Under the pieces are notes generated by a model. The model ran no database searches. It worked only from the letters and a program-made list of their open reading frames with translations, and was not told where the DNA came from. The position numbers were made by a program, and so were the translations under genes. Source: Adiantum capillus-veneris (taxonomy: Eukaryota; Streptophyta; Polypodiopsida; Polypodiales; Pteridaceae). Taken from it: DNA of 64,000 nt. Where the stretch lies: NCBI GenBank assembly GCA_014529385.2, contig CM043955.1, forward strand, positions 143,477,640 to 143,541,639, in the 5' to 3' direction. Positions 51,601-61,861 of this stretch are shown piece after piece (positions within the stretch are counted from its first letter, which is position 1; the number at the start of each line of letters is the position of its first letter).

Positions 51601-52152
51601 AAAGTCATTTTGTCAGAGCTACCAACACTCATGCCTCCTTGTTGGGAGTACACATTCTTTGTTAGCTCTAGTGTTGGAAGGGAAACAATTGGTGCTGTGT
51701 TGCTACAACAGGATCCCCACAGTACAAGGATGCGACCCATCTACTTTGCTAGTAGGGTCATGAATGCTTTGGAGAGAGACTACACAGAAGCAGAACTCAT
51801 GATGCTTTCTCTCATGTTTGCGGTGAGAAAGTTTAGATCCTACCTACTACCAAAACCTTTTGTAATTCTCACTACAGAAAATTTGTTCCCTTGGGTGTCA
51901 TCTCAAATGAATCTTAGTACTAGGATCTCAAAGTGGATTATCTACTTTGCTAGTAGGGTCATGAATGCTTTGGAGAGAGACTACACAGAAGCAGAACTCA
52001 TGATGCTTTCTCTCATGTTTGCGGTGAGAAAGTTTAGATCCTACCTACTACCAAAACCTTTTGTAATTCTCACTACAGAAAATTTGTTCCCTTGGGCGTC
52101 ATCTCAAATGAATCTTAGTACTAGGATCTCAAAGTGGATTATGGAGTTGTAA
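48694..52152 (+). CDS. gag-pol: Element C Gag-protease-RT-RNase H
   Basis: I start at the ATG at 48694 (MESQRQMSG); the frame is open a little upstream but has no ATG there. Gag domain: residues about 10-180. Zinc knuckle near 246: CWNCGESGHGMYNF, with Phe in place of the last Cys. Protease near 455-560: LVDGGAQICIM (Asp about 459) and ILGRPWL. RT near 690-900: VVTPKKNRKWRVCVDYRPLN, CDGYSGYFQIG, PFGLTNAPATFQR and FIDDFCIYS (Asp-Asp about 848). RNase H follows, with a 67-codon in-frame tandem duplication (51739-52140). TAA at 52150-52152 interrupts the frame, which continues in phase to 54174; elsewhere Glu-Leu-Gln would be expected. Confidence 0.92.
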   Translation: MESQRQMSGYPLFFGEPGEDAELFLANFKMSCRIKRIVTDQERVEMFEVVLRKDASTWFDSLPEEFKGNYTEVLNRFNKYFFDPQNTQKLWQDIVSHKQKDLDDYYLYKQEFLRLWALWIRNVANPGDGAEFLKKERFIAGLFPDLKVKVEAGAPATFDAAETRPAEKYRKLKCLRGEVPIEGLRTKGKSQASTSKELPEVTVEVIEKLNESLSNLSIHLAQAVGPKGQAKKSEERDPRPRRVLQCWNCGESGHGMYNFPWPRGEPGRPNLNYPVMNAREGTGQQPRLLQRPNGPRPPPQGVEGVPPLPDPNVHVVEVTNSNEVDMEANGIKRGRRKGKEKEGVTSQSDHGQGKKAKETKETKRTRRRINLQDFPLGHGMAPYNLLEDMRGKGPDISWPQFLALCPQVRRDLTRAVSTRRKVKESVPVVKIAQAEMNEDIIPVLDCYIKGRLVRKGLVDGGAQICIMTEGLIQRLGMHIHETPEIKVKMANNSKARCVGICKNVFVEAFGIKKAVDFYVMSTKGSGYPFILGRPWLMKMRTLQDWESGKLICRNENHKKLVFDMKEQRQEELHEESSQSETEEGWTDSTSEEESSSSITEEESSIEVMGVRFKPSNQETSCQGLEEVGPQENEGVQDEGMLEGMLSTTLTKDEREEFKCVLRKFPRLFAKDYTDVRGVDVVQHKIELKPEATPKAQKLRRLGVIKEQALLKEVRKLPAAGFIYPVENLEWVSPVVVTPKKNRKWRVCVDYRPLNEATKRDHFPLPFQDEILNEVAGHEKYTVCDGYSGYFQIGIALEDQLKTTFITPWGCYAFRVMPFGLTNAPATFQRFMNMVFQAFFGKSIRVFIDDFCIYSSKSLHLQRVEEGLKKLYDMGGQLNPDKCHIGEDEVILLGHKVSYKGIEVDPSKAKALIELPSPKSLKEVISFIQKVKYMSRFIHLASELLHPLQKLTQQVEFAWSDELEEYFCNIKVILSELPTLMPPCWEYTFFVSSSVGRETIGAVLLQQDPHSTRMRPIYFASRVMNALERDYTEAELMMLSLMFAVRKFRSYLLPKPFVILTTENLFPWVSSQMNLSTRISKWIIYFASRVMNALERDYTEAELMMLSLMFAVRKFRSYLLPKPFVILTTENLFPWASSQMNLSTRISKWIMEL
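51739..52140 (+). repeat. 201-bp in-frame tandem duplication in RNase H of C
   Basis: ATCTACTTTGCTAGTAGGGT begins at 51739 and again at 51940. The two 201-bp units differ at one base (GTG/GCG, Val/Ala). Each encodes 67 residues from IYFASRVMNA to ISKWI, so the RNase H C-terminal half is present twice. Confidence 0.95.
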
Positions 52153-54174
52153 GAGTTCCAATACTCTTTCAAAGTAGAAGATAGTGTGCGTGCACAATTG
52201 GCAGGGATTCTCACTTATAGGGTACATGAGAAGGAAATTAAGGTGCCTCAAGTAAAGACCCTACCATTGCCACCACCAAGAAGTATTCCCAATGCTTTTA
52301 CCTTGTTCTTTGATGGAGCTTTTCGACGAGCCACAGGGAAAGCAGGGGGAGGGCTAGTGTTGCTCAACCCAAGTGGAGAGGTGGTCACGAAAGAGAAGGT
52401 CAATCTACCAGGTTCAACTATCAACAATGAAGCAGAATACGACACACTACTTCATGGTTTGAAGATGTGCATTGGCCAAGGGATAAAACGTCTCATGGTA
52501 AAAGGAGATGCACTTCTCATTGTTAAACAGATTTTAGGCATTTGGGCATGCAAGAATGAAAGCTTAAGGACAAAAGTTCATGCCATTCGTAGGATGTTTA
52601 ATCAGTTTGAAGAAGTGCAACTATATCATATTCCGAGGAAACAAAATGAAGATGCCGATTTACTTGCACAACAAGTAGTTACATGTGTTGAGAGAGAAGT
52701 GCAGGTCATCATGGTGGCAGTAGCTGTCAAGCAACCGAGATACCAGGGATTGGAGTCATTGGCTCCCATTATTGGCTACATTTTGGAGGGTGAGTTTCCA
52801 CAAGACTTCACGAAGGCTCAGAAGAGGAGACTTATAAAGAAGGCAAGTTTCTATCTCTTCCTAGAAGGCTCCCTCTATCAAAGAGGGAGGGATCAAGTAT
52901 GCAGAAGAGTACCAACTATTGAGGAAATTCCAGCCATTCTAAAAGGTTTTCATGAAGAAGCATGTGGTGGTCATTTTGCCCAAGAATTAACTGTGAAGAA
53001 GATTTTGCTTGCGGGGTATGTTTGGCCAAGTCTGCATGTGGATGTCCAACATTGGTGTAAAAGTTGTCACAATTGTCAGGTAGTTGGGAATAGAAGATTG
53101 GTTTATGGTCCAAGGCAAATCGTGCTTGCAAATGGACCGTTTGAAAAGTGGGGCATTGATGCTACGGGTCCTCTGCCTAGGACAAAAAATGGTAAACTCT
53201 ACATTCTAGTGGCTGTAGACTATATGACTAGGTGGGTGGAAGCTCAAAGTGTGGCAAGAGTTAATGAGAGGACAGTTAGCAAGTTTGTGTACACTCACAT
53301 TTGTTGCAGATTTGGCACACCTTTGGAGATCGTTTCTGATAATGGTCCAGGATTTCGGAAGGGCTTGCTCACAGAAGTTTGTAATGAGCTTCACATTCTA
53401 CATCGGCATAGCACACCCTACTATCCTCAATCAAATGGTTTGGTAGAAAAAGCTAATGGTGTCATTGCAGGCATCATTAGAAAGATGGTGCAAAACAAGA
53501 CAAAATTATGGGATGACTTCTTGGATGGTGCCTTGTGGGCATATCGAACCACATATAGGGAAGCCACGGAGTTCACACCATTTCACTTGGTCTATGGTCA
53601 AGAGGCTTTGCAGCCTATCGAGCTCAACATTCCAACAATGCGACTTCATGGCAAAGGAGCACAAGATGATCAGGAGGTATGGATGGATCGACTTCTTACG
53701 TTAGTGGAGCTTGAGTGGAAAAGAGAAGCAGCATACGAGTGCTACAAGAGGAAAGCCACACAAGCGAAAGAAACGCACGACAAGAAACTGAAGGACAAAG
53801 GCATCAAGGAAGGAGAGCTTGTGCTAAGGTATGACAATCGACTTGACAATCGTTTTGATGCCAAGTTTGAAACTAGATGGCAAGGGCCATACATAGTAAG
53901 CAAGCCTTTCAATTCTAGTTACTATCAGCTTATGGACTTGAATGGTAAAGAGCACTCCAGGAAGGTAAACGGGTATCGCTTGAAGCCCTATTTGAGTCGC
54001 CTTCTACCAAAGGATCTACCAAAGATCTGTCCAAAGTCCGTTGTCTCATGTAAGTATTGTTACATGAAGCATGAGTGTAACTCCAGCCAAAATTATGAGG
54101 GGCCAAACAATGAAGATCTCGTCAAGGACTCTGAAGCACTCTCTTTAGAAAAGATGCTCTATGATGGTACATGA
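52153..54174 (+). CDS. pol: Element C archaeal-type RNase H and integrase
   Basis: Same frame as the upstream gag-pol, separated by one TAA. An archaeal-type RNase H comes first (LFFDGAFRRATGKAGGG, then NNEAEYDTLLHGL and MVKGDALLIVKQI, and a final EDADLLA), with its acidic residues present. This second RNase H is the hallmark of the Tat group. Integrase has HHCC (HEEACGGHF ... CKSCHNCQ) and a complete catalytic triad: Asp in WGIDATGPLP, Asp in VSDNGPGF, Glu in NGLVEKANG. The C-terminal domain has GELVLRYD and WQGPYIV. A tail of about 60 residues ends at 54174. No chromodomain is seen. Apart from the upstream stop the protein looks intact. Confidence 0.92.
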   Translation, partial: EFQYSFKVEDSVRAQLAGILTYRVHEKEIKVPQVKTLPLPPPRSIPNAFTLFFDGAFRRATGKAGGGLVLLNPSGEVVTKEKVNLPGSTINNEAEYDTLLHGLKMCIGQGIKRLMVKGDALLIVKQILGIWACKNESLRTKVHAIRRMFNQFEEVQLYHIPRKQNEDADLLAQQVVTCVEREVQVIMVAVAVKQPRYQGLESLAPIIGYILEGEFPQDFTKAQKRRLIKKASFYLFLEGSLYQRGRDQVCRRVPTIEEIPAILKGFHEEACGGHFAQELTVKKILLAGYVWPSLHVDVQHWCKSCHNCQVVGNRRLVYGPRQIVLANGPFEKWGIDATGPLPRTKNGKLYILVAVDYMTRWVEAQSVARVNERTVSKFVYTHICCRFGTPLEIVSDNGPGFRKGLLTEVCNELHILHRHSTPYYPQSNGLVEKANGVIAGIIRKMVQNKTKLWDDFLDGALWAYRTTYREATEFTPFHLVYGQEALQPIELNIPTMRLHGKGAQDDQEVWMDRLLTLVELEWKREAAYECYKRKATQAKETHDKKLKDKGIKEGELVLRYDNRLDNRFDAKFETRWQGPYIVSKPFNSSYYQLMDLNGKEHSRKVNGYRLKPYLSRLLPKDLPKICPKSVVSCKYCYMKHECNSSQNYEGPNNEDLVKDSEALSLEKMLYDGT

Positions 54175-54189
54175 ATATACCATCATCCT

Positions 54190-54203
54190 GCGGGGAGGGC
54201 TAA
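54190..54203 (+). other. Polypurine tract of C
   Basis: GCGGGGAGGGCTAA abuts the TGATAGCC start of the 3' LTR. Confidence 0.75.
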
Positions 54204-55812
54204 TGATAGCCGTTTTTCGGCTCTCCATAATTGCCATACTAGATTACTCCACCCTACCAAATTCACCCAAACGCTATGGCTATCCCTACCATTTCACTGT
54301 ACATAGGCGTGTGTGAGTTAGGGGGCTTTTCCCATATCTTCTTAAAAACCCTCAGCTAGCTAGTCACTGGGCTAGTTGAGCCAAAAAAAATAAAAAAAAA
54401 ACAAAAAAAAGTATATTATGGCCTCTTTGTGTGTAAATATTTCATTGTATATATGGCCTAAATATAGGGATTTTTTATGATTATTTTGGTATTTTATTTA
54501 AATATTCTACTTAGGTGTGTGCTTTATTAAACCTATGTACACCTTCTTTCATTCTCTTACACCATAATTATATTTTTTGCCAATATTTTACATACTCTAA
54601 CCTCATATTTTTCCTTTATACAAATCACTCCCACATTTTCACCCTCACCCTCGTGAAAACAAAAAATTGATTTCTACTCATTGGTTACTTTTATTATATT
54701 ATTTACTTGCATACCTTTTCCTCTTTCACCCAAAATAATTCAAGGAGGGACCATATCATATGATTCCAATATCTTTCCATATCCATAACTCCTCCATATT
54801 TTTATTATTATTTTTACTCATTATTCTAACACCATGTGCTCATTGAGCTAAAGTCCATGAATAGTCCATACACTAGTCCCACCATGTATATATTTCTTTA
54901 TTCACCAATAATCCTCCTCCATGCATGGGTCAAGGGCAACTTGGATGCTTTGTATTATAATATGACAAAGGAGGGGCTCACTCTTGGATGCATTGTACAA
55001 ATTCAACAAAGGAGGGGGCCACTAAAAGACTTTTGCAGGCATAAAAAACAGGCTTTTTGGTGAGAATTTTGGCACCTATCTCCACTCCGAATTTGGAGCA
55101 GTGGTCAAAAGAGAAAATGTATCCCACGCTCTGAATAATCACCTCAAATTTTTTCATGATTTTTGGAGCTACCAACGGTGAGCTATGATTTTTTGAGTGG
55201 ACCCCAGTCTGCCCACTTTTCTCACAAGTAGCCCTTAGTCTTCTCTCACCCTTCCACACACCTACTCACTCTTACACATCCCTCCCTCTCCTTCCCTCAC
55301 TCAAACCTGCAATTTCCATGGCTTCTCCCACCCTCTTCACCATTACCCTTCTCTCTCATCCCTATAGTTCTTTTATGAACCTCTACATACATACACCCTC
55401 TCCATGTCTCTCTCTATTGCTTTTATGTTACAATTTCATTTACCTCTCCTAAAAATATCTAAAATTCAGCATCTTAACCATGATAACTTCTGCAAATTGA
55501 GGATTTTTCATCAACAAATCCTCTTTTCATCGTGGTGGTCAACCGTGGCAGCGGCGTAAAGAAGCGAAGAAGAAGAAAAAGACCAGCGGTCATTTTTTCC
55601 ACAATCTACACAAGGGTGAGTTCAGGCTTCTTCAAAGCTTCACCATCTCAATGATTCTCTTTTAATTCACCCCTCTTCCTTCATCAAATCAACTCACTCT
55701 ACCCATTGTAAATGTAACATTAACTTTCTAGTGATTACTAACGACTAACATACTAACACAAAATAGCATTGACCTAACCATAAAAGACACCTCACCTCAA
55801 GACATGTATAGT

Positions 55813-55853
<41 letters not shown>

Positions 55854-56875
55854 TCCTTAAAACTTACTTTCACCTTATCTACCATCAATAATGCTCTCTT
55901 TTGAGCCCACACCCATGACTCAAGCAGACAAAGAAGGCCCGCAATGTTTTGATATTCAAAAAAATCATAATCCTGATTTGTTAGCTTGTAAATTAGGATT
56001 TCCAATAATCTTAATGAGGGGTCTCCAACCTATAAATAGGCCCCTCTCCTTCTTGTAAAACAACCTCCAATATCTCACATAGCATCCCAACACTCTATGC
56101 GTGAGGAGAGACTTAGGTGTAGCAACCACTTGTGAGCTTCACTCTTGGTGTGAGAGAAGCCTTCAAGCTACACATTGCAAGTGAGAGAGCGTGAGTTCCA
56201 CAAATCTCAAAACCACTATTGTATATGCTCCTTCATCATCAATAAATTGAGGTTTGGTGCATCAAAGGCGTGATTCGACGTTCAAATCTTCGTCCTTCCA
56301 TTTGTGCAATACGGTTTGGTGAATTCAAGGTGACTTGTGTATTTGAGTTTTTATCGGTTGATCTTGATTTTAGAAAGTGTTTTAGTGTGTTTTTCATTGC
56401 CAGTTTTGTGTCCATTGTAAGAGGGTATTGTGGTGAGAGGTCTCCCACACCCTAAGACAGTGTGTGTGTGTTTTGGCAATGTTTAGCAATCACTAAGCAT
56501 TGAGTGAGTTTATACAAGTTCTACGATAGCATCATAACGAACCATCTCCATTTGCAAGTCACAAATAAGGTATTACGCAAGATCCTTTTCTCTCTCTCTT
56601 CCCTTTGCTCTAGCTCTCTCTGGTCCAGTTTGTGTGTGTCTTGGTGTGAGGTTGTTTGTGTGTGTTGTGTGGTGTATCTTCTTGGTTGTGCCAAAATCTC
56701 TCTTGCGTCCTAGTTCGCATACCATAACTAGGTGGTGCCCCTATCTTGTTTGGGTTTGGCTGTGGGTTTGTTTTTGTGTTGTGCTTGTGGTTGCCCCAGC
56801 CCCAATTGAGCAGCACGGGAGCCTTGAGGGGTGTTTAGAGGTCGCCTCTCTTGTTGCCCGCCCCGGACCGCCTCA
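54204..56875 (+). repeat. Element C 3' LTR, 2.67 kb
   Basis: It is nearly identical to the 5' LTR. The (CT)n run is at 55815-55851, TATAAATA at 56031-56038, and the end is GGACCGCCTCA followed by the GTAC target duplication. Confidence 0.95.
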
Positions 56876-56879
56876 GTAC

Positions 56880-58202
56880 ATGGGCTTTCCTCTTGAGCTA
56901 CTTTGATTGGTTCTACCTTCACTGGTTCAGTGTAGGCAACCACTGATAGATCCTTTCCTTTCTTAAAATGGTGAATTCTGATGCTACAATTATTCCATAG
57001 GTGACCAAAGGCCTTGCAGTAGGTACATTGTGGACATTCAGTGGAGATGTGTTCCTTGGATTTACATTTTGAACACCAAGTCTCCATCTTTCGGACCGGC
57101 TTTCTTGTGTGGCTAATTTCTGCAATCTGCTTAGCCGTTTCCTCAATCTTCTTGGTCCATGATCCCTTCTTTGATTTCTCCTTTGTTCGTTCATTGGAGC
57201 TGCTCTCGGAGCTGCTGGACGTTGCACTGGAATCAGAAGCTTTAGTAGCCAAGCTACTGCTACTACCGGTCCTTCGCTTCTTGTGGCTCTTATCTTTCTT
57301 AGCCTGCTGTTCCAGCTTTAATGCTCTTTGGACTAAATCATTGATTTTTTTTGTAGGGGTTGGTACTTCTTGTTCCCTAAGCTTCTTGCTTCTGAACCCA
57401 TTCAGAAACCATGCCCTCAATCTCTTCTCAGATGGCGGTTCTTGCAACTGCCTGGTTAGTTCTTTTATCTTTTCTACATAGCTGCGGACTGACAAATTCC
57501 TCTATTTGATCTAATCCAATTCACAGAGAATATCCTCATCCCTTCGATTGTCGAAATATTCCAACCTAAAGCCCTTAAGTAATTTTTTATATGATCTCAG
57601 CTGGCATGCAGGGTAATGGTAATACCATTTCCTCGCTGCCTCCTTCAAGGTTTGTGGAAAATACTCCCCCCAATCATCTTCATCAATGTTTTTTAGTTCA
57701 ACATATTGCTCAAAAGCTTGTATGTGAACGTTTGGATCATCCTTTTTTCCTCCTTTGAATATGGGAAAGGAAATCTTCAAGGAAGCTGTGTAATCATTTC
57801 GATTACTGTTGATCCCACCACTTCTCTTCTTGGCTTCAAAATGACGCTTGGGAGCCTTCTGCAATTGTCAGTGACATCATCCCAATCAATCTCTGTCTCT
57901 ATCTCAGTATCAGTATCTTCTCTGTTTTGTCTGCTAGAAGTATGGTGACTTCCCTTTCTTCCCTTGATATGGTCCTCTTTATGCTTGGAACTCCTTGCCT
58001 TTCGTGCTTCCTGTTTTGCCCGTCGGCGTCGAGAATAACTGGAGTGCTTTGAGTCCTGCGCCTCATCAACCTAACTATGATCCTCTTGAGCCTCAGTGTC
58101 AGTCATTTTCTCTTGCTTGGGGTCAGACTCTCTTCCTGACGCCTCAGTAATGGGGTCCACACGAATGATAGATTTCCGGCCACGATTGGATTTTGGTGCC
58201 AT
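56880..58202 (-). pseudogene. gag: Element D Gag, N-terminal part (right of C)
   Basis: The ATG at 58202 (MAPKSNRGRK) begins an acidic, Arg/Lys/Ser-rich N-terminus with an in-frame TAG near 58076 and a frameshift near 57870. The gag core follows (FPIFKGGKKDDPNVHIQAFE, WGEYFPQTLKEAARKWYY) with stops around 57505-57510. It continues to two knuckles, CSKCKSKEHISTEC and CTYCKAFGHLWNNC, near 57000-57090. It is cut by element C at 56879; the third knuckle lies beyond C at 45255-45300. It is not translatable as it stands. Confidence 0.8.
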
Positions 58203-58254
58203 TGCCGAAAAATTCAACTGGGAGAAGAGTCTTTCAGTCTCAACGAGCTTCAGC

Positions 58255-58277
58255 TCGTCCCACCGTGATCGCCAAAA
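58255..58277 (-). other. Primer-binding site candidate of D
   Basis: The minus strand reads TTTTGGCGATCACGGTGGGA directly after the 5' LTR end. The form TGGCGATCACGGTGGGA is typical of plant gypsy primer sites. I do not assign the tRNA. Confidence 0.6.
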
Positions 58278-58750
58278 TGGAATTGGAGCTGATCTCTTGA
58301 GACAACTAATTCCAGTGTTGAAGGATTTCAGCTAGTGTGGGAAGATTTCAGACAACAGACTAAACAGAAATCAGAGACTAGACTGAAATGTGGATACTGA
58401 AATAAGAATCAGACTTATAGACTAGAATAAGGTTAAGATTCAAATTCAGAAGACTAGACAGAAGTAAGTATCACTGAAATATATGCCATGATTGAGATTA
58501 CAGATCAAGATTACAGCAAATATGATTATAGAGGGAAAGTACAGCCGACAATACTGCCACAAATGCTCAATTACAATTATAGCCCAAATCCCTAATACAA
58601 GTGATAACAATTGCCAACCCGATAATAATGTAATGGGCCCTATTTATACACTGCGGGTTTACTATAGTAATTACTCTAGTAATTACTATGTAATTCGATG
58701 CCCATCTTCTAAGAACACGTTCCCACATGGTGATTATCCAGCCGTCTACA
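58278..58750 (-). repeat. Element D 5' LTR
   Basis: On the minus strand the LTR runs TGTAGACGGCTGG...CTCCAATTCCA, 473 bp, matching 36303-36766. The AGGAT target duplication follows on the plus-strand right side. A TATAAATAG box (minus strand) is near 58643-58651. Confidence 0.92.
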
Positions 58751-58755
58751 AGGAT

Positions 58756-59334
58756 CTTCACTGAAGCATAGCTATGAGAATAATAGCTTGATGTTCGAAT
58801 CCCATGGCACACATGTGTTGTTGTAAGAAGAGAAGGATGAACCTTCTTCACGATTTGATATGTACAGCTGAGTTTATGCAGCTCGTTTCTGATAATAAAA
58901 TAGATCAAGTTTTCTTGTGTTACTCAACATAATGGTGGGTTCTTTAATATATTTGGATGGAATCTCAGCAAATCCCATCCCAACGTTTGTGCGTTGCACT
59001 AAAATAAACACGTCTGTAAGAATCGAACCGAGTGCATAACCTGTGGCAAATAGTCGTTGCGCTAAACCACCATGCTCTCACTGCTACCTTGCATCCTCGG
59101 GTGTCCCTTTGCTATAGAAAGAGTTAATCCCTACCCTGTCCCCCCTTGCCAGCATCATATGCATCTATTGTTGTCCAACACTGCTTGCAGGAAATTCTCT
59201 TGCTTGGTTCGTGTGCTGCAGGCCACGCTGCCCCCCTTGATGCAGGTCGCGACCACTGTCCAACTCGTCTCTGAAGGCATCTCTTAAGATTCTTAAGTTT
59301 TAACGGTTTTTTTAGAATCGGGTGGACATACTCA
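58756..59334 (+). pseudogene. pol: Element F protease end and linker, interrupted
   Basis: After the AGGAT copy the F frame resumes with the end of protease (SSLKHSYENNSLMF, then a TAA at the THVLL end) and a linker (MQLVSDNKIDQVFL) to about 58925. A tRNA-related block then interrupts it (about 58926-59076). The stretch 59080-59330 up to the RT linker is poorly recognisable. Confidence 0.6.
58926..59076 (-). mobile_element. Possible tRNA-derived SINE
   Basis: On the minus strand an A-box-like TGGTGGTTTAGCGCAACGA (59072-59054) is followed about 25 bases later by a B-box GGTTCGATTC (59029-59020). This is the internal pol III promoter layout of tRNA-derived SINEs, with an unrelated tail of about 90 bp. 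It lies in the coding region of element F. I found no clear target duplication or A-tail, so a degenerate tRNA pseudogene is an alternative. Confidence 0.45.
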
Positions 59335-61563
59335 TTGTATCATTTTCTCTCTAACATTAAATCTGTTGAACATTCCTCAACGCCACATGCTTCTCTCTCA
59401 TCTCTTCCACCAATGGCTACTTCGAAACAAGCAAAAGTTGCTAGTGAGCTACAAAAATTATTAAAGGAATTTCAAGATGTTTTTCCTAATGATTTTCCAC
59501 CAGGATTAGCGTCGACACGATCGGTGCAACATAGCATCGATGTGGTTGTTGCAGGCTATAAACCTGTCAGTAAACCGCCCTACCGTGTGAGTTACTCTGA
59601 AGCTATTGAGGTGGAACGTCAGCTTGCTGACTACCTTAGCAGAGGGTTTATACAACCCAGTTCTTCACCATGGGCTTCTCCTATCCTATTAGTGAAGAAA
59701 AAAGACATCAGTATGCGCATGTGCATAGACTACCATGGCTTAAATGCGGTTACGTTTAAGAACGAGTACCCATTGCCACGAGTGGATGAGTTGTTTGACA
59801 AAATCACTCATGCTCGTATTTTTACAAAAATAGACTTGCGGTCAAGTCCCTATATGACTTGCTGATATACCCAAAACTGCATTCCGAACAAGGTTTGGAC
59901 ACTACGAGTTCTTGGTGATGCCCTTTGGGTTAAGCAATGCGCCCGCAACATTCATGGCACTTATGGATAGTGTCTTGAAGCCATACTTGGGCAAATTTGT
60001 CATTGTTTTTTTTGATGACATTCTAGTCTACAGTGCTTCTGAAAAAGAACACTTACAACATCTCAGGCAAGTGTTCGAATTGTTACGAGCAAATAAATTA
60101 TATGCCAAGGAATCTAAATGTGATTTTTTGAAAGAAGAAATTCACTATTTGGGGCATGTTATTTCAGCTAATGGGCTATATATGGAGCAATCCAAAGTGG
60201 ATACAATCCGGCAATGGCCTTCTCCTAAAAATCTGGAATAGTTACATATTCTTTTAGGATTTGCAGGTTTTTACCATAGGTTCGTTAAAAACTATGCTAA
60301 TATTGATGTTCCCATGACGGATCAACTGAAAGGCAAAGGCAAATCTTTTCAATGGGGACCCGCTCAACAACAGAGTTTTGATACGCTCAAGGATGATTAG
60401 CTACAGCTCCCATACTAGCTATTGTAGATCCTTTGAAACCATTCGTTTTGGAAACGGATGCCAGTGACCGTGCTATTGGAGCAGTCTTGTTACAAGACGG
60501 ACGGCCAATTGCATTTGAAAGCAAGAAGCTTGATGCAGCTCATCAACAGAACTACTTTGCTTATGAGCGTGAACTCTATGCAATAGTGTCTACCTTAAAA
60601 ACATGGCGGCATTATTTGTATGGTGCTCAGTTTGAGATTGTGTTTGACCACGAAAGCATCAAATGGTTTACACAAGAAATGGATTTGAAGGGTCGGAAAG
60701 CCACGTGGGCCGAGATTCTTCAGGAATATGACGCCAAGCTCCGGTATTGTAAAGGTCGATACAATGTGGTGGCTGATGCTCTAAGTCGTATGTCAGAGAT
60801 CAATTATCTCTTGTTCATGAAACTTCGTAGTGAATTTTTGGATTCTCTCAAAGGAAAATATGAGCATGATAAAGCATATTCCAAAGTCTAGATCCATGTA
60901 CAAATGAGGGATCCTTCTCACTCCAATGATGGTAGTGTAACATTAACCTCCACACCTAGTTCTCCTCTATCAAGTGATGAACTACAGCGATAGAAGCATT
61001 TCACCATCGACAATGGGTACCTACTCCATAAGGGGAGAGCTTGTGTACTAACGGACACAGACATTGGGCACCAAATTCTTTATGAATGTCATGATAGTCC
61101 AAGTGCAGGGCACCCGTGTATTAGAAATACTTCTGCTCTCGTACGACGACAGTTTTACTAGCCAGGTATACATGACTTTGTTCAAGCTTATGTCTTGCAT
61201 TGCCAAAAATGTCAAGTTAACAAAGCAGAGCGCCTGAAAGCATGAGGACTCTTACATCCTTTGGAGATTCCCAATGGAAAATGGGAAAGTATCTCTATGG
61301 ACTTTATTGTGGGTTTACCAACCACTGTACAAGGTCATGACTTGGTATGGGTGGCCGTAGATTGGTTGACTAAACTATGTAAGTTTATTCCAATCAAATC
61401 AACGGTGAAGACACCAGAACTAGTCAAGTTACTATGGACAATCTATACAAGTTGTATGGGTTGCCAAGTAACATTGTCAGTGATCGTGATCCTAAGTTTG
61501 AAAATCATTTTTGGAGGTCTGTGTTCAAACAATTGGGTACACAATTGAACCTCAGTACATCCG
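59335..61563 (+). pseudogene. pol: Element F, right part: RT, RNase H, integrase start
   Basis: The RT linker ends [18 protein letters not shown] has [29 protein letters not shown], a frame break near 59850, then [13 protein letters not shown] and FFDDILVYS (Phe-Phe-Asp-Asp), typical of chromoviruses. A stop at 60239 and a frame change at about 60400 precede RNase H (LETDASDRAIGAVLLQ, VADALSRM). Integrase has HDSPSAGHP ... CQKCQ and MDFIVGLP, with frame changes, and breaks off at 61563 in LNLSTSV, where element H begins. The final catalytic Glu and any chromodomain are beyond the break. Confidence 0.85.
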
Positions 61564-61846
61564 TGTAAGGATTAAACACATGCCTACACTCCATCTCTTA
61601 GCCATATGGGAACTATCCCTAGAACACTCTAGAACATCTCATGAGAGCCTACGTAAGAAGGCACCCTCCACAAGCTCTAGAATCACTTCTAGTTTACAAG
61701 CTTTGCTTATGCACTAGTTATTTTGTTCATTTCAATGGTGTAAGTTCTCCTCTTGCATAGGCATTTTATTTCTCTCTCATCTCTCCTCATTTTGTGTCTA
61801 CAACATGAATGCTACATGTGTGTATCCACCCTAAAAAAACCCAACA
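61564..61846 (+). repeat. Element H 5' LTR, 283 bp
   Basis: The LTR runs TGTAAGGATT...AACCCAACA. Its left edge coincides with the exact loss of the F integrase frame and its right edge with the primer site. The second LTR is outside the window. Confidence 0.78.
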
Positions 61847-61848
61847 AT

Positions 61849-61861
61849 TGGTATTAGAGCA
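61849..61861 (+). other. Primer-binding site, initiator tRNA-Met
   Basis: TGGTATTAGAGCA differs by one base (T for C) from the standard TGGTATCAGAGC of plant copia elements and starts two bases after the LTR end. Confidence 0.88.

Larger units (their letters stand above)
45386..56875 (+). mobile_element. Element C: young, almost intact Tat-like Ty3/gypsy
   Basis: This 11.5-kb element sits inside the gag of element D, with 4-bp target duplications GTAC (45382-45385 and 56876-56879). LTRs are 45386-48078 and 54204-56875, differing at only about a dozen positions plus microsatellite length, so the insertion is recent. A primer site, two small ORFs, a gag-pol in one frame with one stop, and a purine tract are all present. 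A second, archaeal-type RNase H between RNase H and integrase marks the Tat group of plant gypsy elements. Confidence 0.95.
36303..58750 (-). mobile_element. Element D: Ty3/gypsy in minus orientation, split by element C
   Basis: It is bounded by LTRs 36303-36766 and 58278-58750 with perfect target duplications AGGAT (36298-36302 and 58751-58755). Without C it would be about 11 kb. On the minus strand the order is 5' LTR, primer site, gag, protease, RT, RNase H, integrase, an extra about 4-kb coding region, purine tract and 3' LTR. Many stops exist, but RT and integrase are long open frames. The LTRs differ by about 6% by eye. Protease has Asp-Gly-Gly-Ala as in B and C. There is a single RNase H, so it is related to, but not the same lineage as, C. 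Confidence 0.93.

Noticed and set aside
56728-57495. Minus-strand 255-codon frame taken as one protein
   Set aside because: Its last part is LTR sequence of element C read in frame; only the portion right of 56880 belongs to the Gag of D.
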